NCBI GenBank assembly: GCA_002436115.1
Contig: DIXV01000026.1
Coordinates: 3,868-10,352 of the forward strand
DNA from: Streptococcus sp. UBA6071
GTDB lineage: Bacteria > Bacillota > Bacilli > Lactobacillales > Streptococcaceae
Direction of reading: 5' to 3'
DNA: 6,485 bases
The notes under the pieces are model-generated. The model did no database searches and was not told the origin of the DNA. It was given only the letters and a program-made list of their open reading frames with translations. Both the position numbers and the translations under genes were made by a program. Below, in pieces: positions 1 to 4,155 of the stretch. Position 1 is the first letter of the stretch, and the number at the start of each line of letters is the position of its first letter.

Positions 1-1884
1 CACCTAGCCAATCAATTATTCATCTCAGAGCAATATTTGTCACGGTTATTTAAGGACAAAGTTGGGATTGGCGTGTCAGAGTATGTTGTCAAGAAGCGGT
101 TAGAGAAGGTTAGAAAACGCCTATTGATGACAGAAGACTCTATTACTGATATTGTTTTTGCATCGGGTTTTTCGAACATCAATTCCTTTAATCGCCTGTT
201 TAAAAAATACCAAGGGATGACACCGAGTGAGTTTCGGACAGAGAGTAAAAAGAATCTAGTGGTGACCAGTAGCCCCAATAGCATACCAGCAGAAGATTTT
301 ACAGAAATTCAAGATTGTTTAGAAGAAACAGTTCGGCCTGAAAGGTCACAAGAATTGAGGGTGTCTGTAAAGCAAGGGAGAGAATTTCCTAGCCCAAACA
401 CTATGATTAACCTAGGCTATGCTGGGGATTTGCTGCATCGTCGTCTTATCAGAGAAGCCCGAATCATGATGGGCTATACACGGTTTGCCCATGGCAGGAT
501 TTGGGGCATCATCAGTGATGAGATCATGGTTCAAGAAGGTGCACGCTTTGATTTTACAAAAGTGGATGACATCTTACAGGCGGTACTGGACTTGAAGTTA
601 AAACCTTTTTTAGACTTGGGTTTTAAAGGGAAAGTTATTCATGAGAATAATCTTTCCATCGTGAAACAAGAAAGCTTTCAATTAAAGAGTTCGCAACTAG
701 AGAGTTTGCTGGAACGCTACCGAGCTTTTATGGAGCATATCGTTGATGTTTTTGGTTATGATGAAGTATCGACTTGGCACATTGAATTATGGAAGCCTAA
801 TACACTAGTCTTAAAGGCGACACATCAAGAAGACCTATCCTACCTGTACAAAGATGGCAAGAGAATTGATATCTCTACGAATCAGGGGTATTTTACCTAT
901 TTTTCTGAAGTGAAGAAGGTGATCAAAAAGAGTGCTCCAGATCTTTTGGTTGGTGGTTGTGGTTTGAGCATTGATATAGAAGAAAAGAACCTAGAGTCTT
1001 TCTTACACGACTGGTTTATCCAAAAAGAAGGGCCAGATTTTATTAGCGTCAGCATTTTTCCGATAGATGATGTGGCCATATCTTTGGCAAAGGGCAAGGA
1101 AAGTGCGCTCATCTCATCAAATTCCGAGTATGCCATTGCTGCGGTCAGTAGGTTAAAGGATTTTCTGACGAGTCTGGATGGGTCAATGCAATTGTATGTG
1201 ACAGAGTTTAACATAACCATCAATAGTCGAGATATTATTAATGACACAGCCTTTAAAGGCCCTTATATCTTAAAAAACCTGATTCCTATGTTGGAGTACT
1301 GTGCTATCGTAGGCTACTGGCAGTTGTCTGATTTTTCAGTGGTGACGACAGAGGTCTCTAGAAATGAGATTTTTGGTGGGATTGGTATTCTTTCTAAGAA
1401 TGGTGTGGCAAAGCCAGCCTTTTTTGCCTTTGATTTTTTGAATAATCTAGGAAATGAGCTCCTGTACTTGGGGGATGGAATTGTGATAACCAAGCGGAAA
1501 AATAAGCTCATTCTCCTCTTATACCACTATTGCCACCTTAATCCGAATTATTACTATAGCAGTCGGACAATATTTAACAAGCATAATGCTGTGGAGATGT
1601 TTGAAAACGATGGGAAGCAGCAGTTTACCCTCCATCTAGAAGACATTGACTACCAAACAAAATTGCAGATGAAGATGAGAAGAATGGGTCTTGATAACGG
1701 TGCTTTCTTAGCAGAAGCAAATAAACTGAGTCGTCAAGATTACTTTAGGAAAGAAGAAATTGAGTATTTAAAGCATCGTTGTATCCCTGTTTTGAAAAAA
1801 GAGTCGCTAGCGATTCGAGAGTCAAAATTAGAAATCAATGTGGCGCTAAACCCTCATGACATGGTTTTGATTGAGCTAAGCTAA
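1..1884 (+). CDS. AraC-family transcriptional regulator with C-terminal GH39-like domain (5' end outside window)
   Basis: This is the last 627 residues of a regulator that probably controls the sugar genes downstream. The frame is open from base 1 and already inside the DNA-binding domain, so the ATG at base 37 is an internal Met. Numbering residues from base 1, residues 1-79 form the AraC tandem helix-turn-helix, with ISEQYLSRLFK in the first half and the hallmark FNRLFKKYQGMTPSEFR at 63-79. Residues about 135-510 resemble a GH39 barrel: NLGYAGDLL (137-145), KPFLDLGF (201-208), TEFN (401-404, nucleophile-type E402), YWQLSDF (439-445) and FGGIGIL (from 458). The remainder fits the C-terminal beta domain of this family. 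The usual acid/base motif WNEP reads WKPN (264-267), so the catalytic Glu is absent and sugar sensing is more likely than hydrolysis (inference). Relatives usually carry an N-terminal cupin domain, which would lie to the left. A terminator follows the stop codon. Confidence 0.9.
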   Translation, partial: HLANQLFISEQYLSRLFKDKVGIGVSEYVVKKRLEKVRKRLLMTEDSITDIVFASGFSNINSFNRLFKKYQGMTPSEFRTESKKNLVVTSSPNSIPAEDFTEIQDCLEETVRPERSQELRVSVKQGREFPSPNTMINLGYAGDLLHRRLIREARIMMGYTRFAHGRIWGIISDEIMVQEGARFDFTKVDDILQAVLDLKLKPFLDLGFKGKVIHENNLSIVKQESFQLKSSQLESLLERYRAFMEHIVDVFGYDEVSTWHIELWKPNTLVLKATHQEDLSYLYKDGKRIDISTNQGYFTYFSEVKKVIKKSAPDLLVGGCGLSIDIEEKNLESFLHDWFIQKEGPDFISVSIFPIDDVAISLAKGKESALISSNSEYAIAAVSRLKDFLTSLDGSMQLYVTEFNITINSRDIINDTAFKGPYILKNLIPMLEYCAIVGYWQLSDFSVVTTEVSRNEIFGGIGILSKNGVAKPAFFAFDFLNNLGNELLYLGDGIVITKRKNKLILLLYHYCHLNPNYYYSSRTIFNKHNAVEMFENDGKQQFTLHLEDIDYQTKLQMKMRRMGLDNGAFLAEANKLSRQDYFRKEEIEYLKHRCIPVLKKESLAIRESKLEINVALNPHDMVLIELS

Positions 1885-1937
1885 TAAAGTATGTGTTATT
1901 TTTAAACAGCCCTATTTGACATCATTGATAAAGTTAG

Positions 1938-1963
1938 AAACGTACTAGAGATAGTGCGTTTTT
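1938..1963 (+). terminator. Intrinsic terminator of the regulator gene
   Basis: Bases 1938-1947 (AAACGTACTA) pair with 1952-1961 (TAGTGCGTTT) as an uninterrupted 10-bp RNA stem containing one G-U wobble, closed by a GAGA tetraloop. The T-run at 1959-1963 overlaps the base of the stem. It lies 53 bases after the regulator's stop and just upstream of the next promoter, so it should separate the regulator transcript from the downstream operon. The stem is not GC-rich, so termination could be incomplete. Confidence 0.75.
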
Positions 1964-1967
1964 GTAT

Positions 1968-1997
1968 TTGTGAAACGCTTTCATTTTCTGGTTTAAT
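1968..1997 (+). promoter_or_regulatory. Candidate sigma-A promoter of the phosphatase-PTS-hydrolase operon
   Basis: A -35 element TTGTGA (1968-1973, 4 of 6 to consensus) and a -10 element TTTAAT (1992-1997, 5 of 6) are separated by 18 bases. A TG one base upstream of the -10 (1989-1990) makes it an extended -10. A shifted reading of the -10, TAATAT at 1994-1999, is also possible. The weak -35 suits a promoter that needs an activator such as the AraC-type protein encoded upstream. The predicted start is near 2004, giving a leader of about 40 bases. Confidence 0.55.
1969..1984 (+). promoter_or_regulatory. Cre-like site (CcpA catabolite repression) overlapping the -35
   Basis: TGTGAAACGCTTTCAT matches the 16-base Gram-positive cre consensus WTGNAARCGNWWWCAW except at the TG dinucleotide of the left half, which reads GT here. 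The right half, CGCTTTCA, is canonical. Put another way, it is a TGAAARCGCTTTCA site lacking one base in the left arm. It overlaps the proposed -35 and its spacer, where bound CcpA would block RNA polymerase. This would tie the sugar operon to carbon catabolite repression. Confidence 0.55.
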
Positions 1998-2032
1998 ATG
2001 AGTAAGAAGTCGTTGCAACACTGCTTATCAAA

Positions 2033-2038
2033 AGGAGG
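2033..2038 (+). promoter_or_regulatory. Ribosome binding site of the phosphatase gene
   Basis: AGGAGG, inside the longer AAAGGAGGT, sits 6 bases before the ATG at 2045. This near-perfect anti-16S match fixes the start codon and predicts strong translation of the first operon gene. Confidence 0.85.
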
Positions 2039-2044
2039 TAAAGG

Positions 2045-2710
2045 ATGAGGTTATATCTAGTGCGACATGGGCAAACCTATCTCAATAAATACAAACGCAT
2101 GCAGGGCTGGTCAGATACACCATTGACAGATGAGGGTAAAAAGAGTGCCCTGATCTGTGGAGAGGCCTTGAGGGCTTACCCTATTACGCAAATGGTGACA
2201 AGTGACTTAGGGAGAACGATTGAAACAGGACAATTGATTGCTGAGAAACTTTCCTTGACTGTAGTACCCCATAGGCTGTCAGAGTTTCGGGAAACGTTTT
2301 TTGGGTCTTATGAAGGAGGTAAAGCAGAGGTTACTTGGCAAGAGGTGGCAAGGAAGGCTGGTTTTGCTTCTGTGGGGGACTTGTATCGTCATGCCTCCAT
2401 TTCTGAAATCATGGATGCCTTTCATAAGGCTGATCCAAGTGGTGATGCAGAGGACTATGCTTGCTTTATCCAACGTTTGAAAGATGGCATGGCTCGCCTG
2501 CAAGAGCTGTTTGCGGAGGATGACCATATCGTTGTCGTCACGCATGGTAATACCATCCGAAACTTAGCCTACCTGATTGATTCGACAGTTGATTGTTCTG
2601 AGGAGCTGGTGAATGCAGCAATCAGTATTTTAGCTATTCAAGGAGATGACACACAATTACTATCCTATAACAAACAACCATTTACAGCTATGGTGGAGGA
2701 AGACAAATGA
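2045..2710 (+). CDS. Histidine phosphatase family protein (phosphoglycerate mutase-like)
   Basis: This 221-residue cytoplasmic protein belongs to the histidine phosphatase superfamily, branch 1, which hydrolyses phosphate esters through a phosphohistidine intermediate. The catalytic set is complete: LVRHGQT at 5-11 with nucleophile H8 and R7, third-site R57 in SDLGRT, probable proton donor E83 in RETFFGSYEG, and H167 in VVTHGN. There is no signal peptide or membrane segment. Members this size are usually phosphatases of broad or unknown specificity rather than glycolytic mutases, and the name phosphoglycerate mutase should not be read as function. It is the first gene of the operon and overlaps the PTS gene by ATGA, indicating translational coupling. 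A role in dephosphorylating the PTS product is inferred from context; action on phosphohistidine proteins (SixA-like) or an unrelated metabolite remains possible. Confidence 0.9.
   Translation: MRLYLVRHGQTYLNKYKRMQGWSDTPLTDEGKKSALICGEALRAYPITQMVTSDLGRTIETGQLIAEKLSLTVVPHRLSEFRETFFGSYEGGKAEVTWQEVARKAGFASVGDLYRHASISEIMDAFHKADPSGDAEDYACFIQRLKDGMARLQELFAEDDHIVVVTHGNTIRNLAYLIDSTVDCSEELVNAAISILAIQGDDTQLLSYNKQPFTAMVEEDK
2695..2700 (+). promoter_or_regulatory. Ribosome binding site of the PTS gene
   Basis: GGAGGA lies within the last codons of the phosphatase gene, 6 bases before the ATG at 2707. Together with the 4-base ATGA overlap it supports this start and coupled translation. Confidence 0.75.
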
Positions 2711-4095
2711 AATACCAAAAATTAATTGAGGCTATCTTAGAAGCGGTTGGTGGCAAAGAGAATGTCGTGAGTGCGACGCACTGTTTTACGAGATTGAGGC
2801 TACACTTTCGAGACGACAGCATCGTTGATGATGCCAAGGTCAAGGCGATATCGGGTGTCGTTGGGGTCAATAAACAAGGTAAGGAATACCAGCTGATTAT
2901 CGGAACAGAGGTAGGAAACCTTTATCCAGAATTTGTAGACCTTGTGGGATTGAAGGCGATGGATCAGGTTCCAATCAGAGAACCAGAAGCCAAGGAAAAA
3001 TTCTTTGATAAGGTGATTGGCATCGTTGTTGGGACCTTTGTTCCCCTAATTGGTCTAATCGCTGCGGGGGGAACGTTAAAAGGGTTGCTTTCTCTCTTTG
3101 TACAAATGAAATTGCTTTCAAGCGACTCCAGTACTTATATGTTGCTTTACGCGACAGCCAATGCCATCTTCTATTTCTTTCCGATTTTTATTGGTTTTAC
3201 AGCGGGTAAAAAATTTAAGGCAACGCCTTATCTCTCTGCCTTAGTTGGGGCAATCTTGATTTATCCGAGTATCATCCAAGCAGTGGAGGCGGGAGCAAAG
3301 GGAGATTTGTTCGGCATTCCTCTCTCCTACATTAACTATTCAAATACTGTCCTGCCTGCGATTTTTGCGGCTTGGCTGGTTTCTGTCTTAGAGAAATTTT
3401 TTAAAAAGCATATTCCACACGTTTTACAGATGGTATTTGTCCCATTCTTTGTCTTGATTATCGCAATTCCTGTGGTCTTATTAGGTGTTGGACCAATCAT
3501 TACAGTACTTTCCAATGGTTTATCAATCGGTTTGGAATGGATTTATAACCTAAGTCCTCTATTGACAGGTCTTATCTTTGGTGGTTTGTGGTCTCTTATC
3601 ATCTTGTTTGGCCTTGCTTGGGGAATTGTTCCAATATTGATCAACTATACTGTTCAATACGGAAATGACCCTATTTATGGGATGTTGGCACCAGCTGCGC
3701 TTGGTATGGCAGGAGCCGTCTTAGCAGTAGCGCTTCGGAGTAAGAATAATGAAATCAAATCATTAGGAATTTCAACAGGTGTCACAGGTTTGCTAGGAGT
3801 TACTGAGCCGGCCATGTACGGGATTGCCATTCCAGCTAGAAAACCATTTATCTTTGCCTCTATTGGAACGGGGGTAGCTGGTGCTATAGCAGGGATGACG
3901 GGGGTAAAAGTCTTTGCTCCAGGTCTATCTGGGCTCTTTAATATCTTTGCTTACTTTGGGGGTGAAGAATTGCAGTACAATGTTTTCTGGGGAATTGCAA
4001 CCTTAGCAATAGCTTTTGTAGTAGCCTTCGTTTTAACCTATTTATTTGGAGCTTGGAATGACCAGTCCTTTGAAAATAAATTAGCTGGAGAATAA
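2707..4095 (+). CDS. PTS beta-glucoside-type transporter subunit IIBC
   Basis: This 462-residue membrane permease should import a sugar or glycoside and phosphorylate it during transport. Residues 1 to about 85 are the EIIB domain, with the phosphorylated cysteine C26 in THCFTRLRL and the downstream block SGVVGVNKQG. From about residue 99 the EIIC domain has roughly ten hydrophobic segments (for example 99-132, 144-165, 239-265, 286-313, 425-450) and the Glc-superfamily signature GVTEPAMYG at 364-372, with E367. The EIIA domain found at the C-terminus of full-length permeases such as BglF is absent, and no EIIA gene is visible, so phosphate must come from an EIIA encoded elsewhere. An oddity is LFGLAWGIVP around 300-309, where BglF-type proteins have GLHWG: A304 replaces the conserved His. 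The substrate cannot be read from the sequence; 'beta-glucoside' is a family label only. Confidence 0.92.
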   Translation: MKYQKLIEAILEAVGGKENVVSATHCFTRLRLHFRDDSIVDDAKVKAISGVVGVNKQGKEYQLIIGTEVGNLYPEFVDLVGLKAMDQVPIREPEAKEKFFDKVIGIVVGTFVPLIGLIAAGGTLKGLLSLFVQMKLLSSDSSTYMLLYATANAIFYFFPIFIGFTAGKKFKATPYLSALVGAILIYPSIIQAVEAGAKGDLFGIPLSYINYSNTVLPAIFAAWLVSVLEKFFKKHIPHVLQMVFVPFFVLIIAIPVVLLGVGPIITVLSNGLSIGLEWIYNLSPLLTGLIFGGLWSLIILFGLAWGIVPILINYTVQYGNDPIYGMLAPAALGMAGAVLAVALRSKNNEIKSLGISTGVTGLLGVTEPAMYGIAIPARKPFIFASIGTGVAGAIAGMTGVKVFAPGLSGLFNIFAYFGGEELQYNVFWGIATLAIAFVVAFVLTYLFGAWNDQSFENKLAGE

Positions 4096-4101
4096 ACAGA
4101 T

Positions 4102-4139
4102 AGGGTTTGGTTGGTAGATACTATCACTAAATCCTTTTT
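4102..4139 (+). terminator. Intra-operon terminator or attenuator hairpin
   Basis: Bases 4102-4111 (AGGGTTTGGT) pair with 4126-4135 (ACTAAATCCT). After a single bulged T at 4112, 4113-4117 (GGTAG) pair with 4121-4125 (CTATC) around an ATA loop. This gives 15 base pairs, three of them G-U, followed by a T-run at 4135-4139. It starts 6 bases after the PTS stop codon and ends just before the ribosome binding site of the hydrolase gene. No promoter is evident after it, so the hydrolase probably depends on read-through. It may reduce hydrolase expression or protect the 3' end of the upstream mRNA. No clear BglG/LicT-type antiterminator sequence is seen. Confidence 0.7.
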
Positions 4140-4144
4140 CCTGT

Positions 4145-4151
4145 AAGGAGG
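4145..4151 (+). promoter_or_regulatory. Ribosome binding site of the hydrolase gene
   Basis: AAGGAGG ends 4 bases before the ATG at 4156, which is slightly tight but a perfect core. It lies directly after the T-run of the intergenic hairpin and settles the start codon. Confidence 0.8.
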
Positions 4152-4155
4152 TTGT

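Noticed and set aside
37..39. ATG at base 37 as the start of the regulator gene
   Set aside because: The frame is open from base 1 and the upstream residues (HLANQLFISEQYL) belong to the first AraC helix-turn-helix, so the real start is left of the window.
897..1247. Minus-strand open frames across the window (for example 897-1247, 4920-5159, 5888-6136)
   Set aside because: They lie opposite strongly supported + strand genes, have no ribosome binding sites of note, and their products show no recognisable domains.
1916..1921. Perfect TTGACA as a -35 element
   Set aside because: No reasonable -10 occurs at 16-19 bases downstream; the region there is the terminator stem.
2012..2019. 8-base palindrome GTTGCAAC as an operator in the leader
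   Set aside because: Too short, does not extend in either direction, and could easily occur by chance.
1925..2031. Inverted 7-base repeat TTGATAA (1925-1931) and TTATCAA (2025-2031) flanking the promoter
   Set aside because: Short and AT-rich with arms about 100 bases apart; expected by chance.
2313..2324. Internal AAGGAGGTAAAG, similar to the ribosome binding site at 2031
   Set aside because: It lies within the phosphatase coding sequence, encodes the conserved EGG segment, and is not followed by a plausible start codon and gene.
4096..4155. LicT/BglG-type antiterminator (RAT) site overlapping the hairpin
   Set aside because: The stem sequence does not resemble the RAT consensus, and no antiterminator gene is visible in the window.
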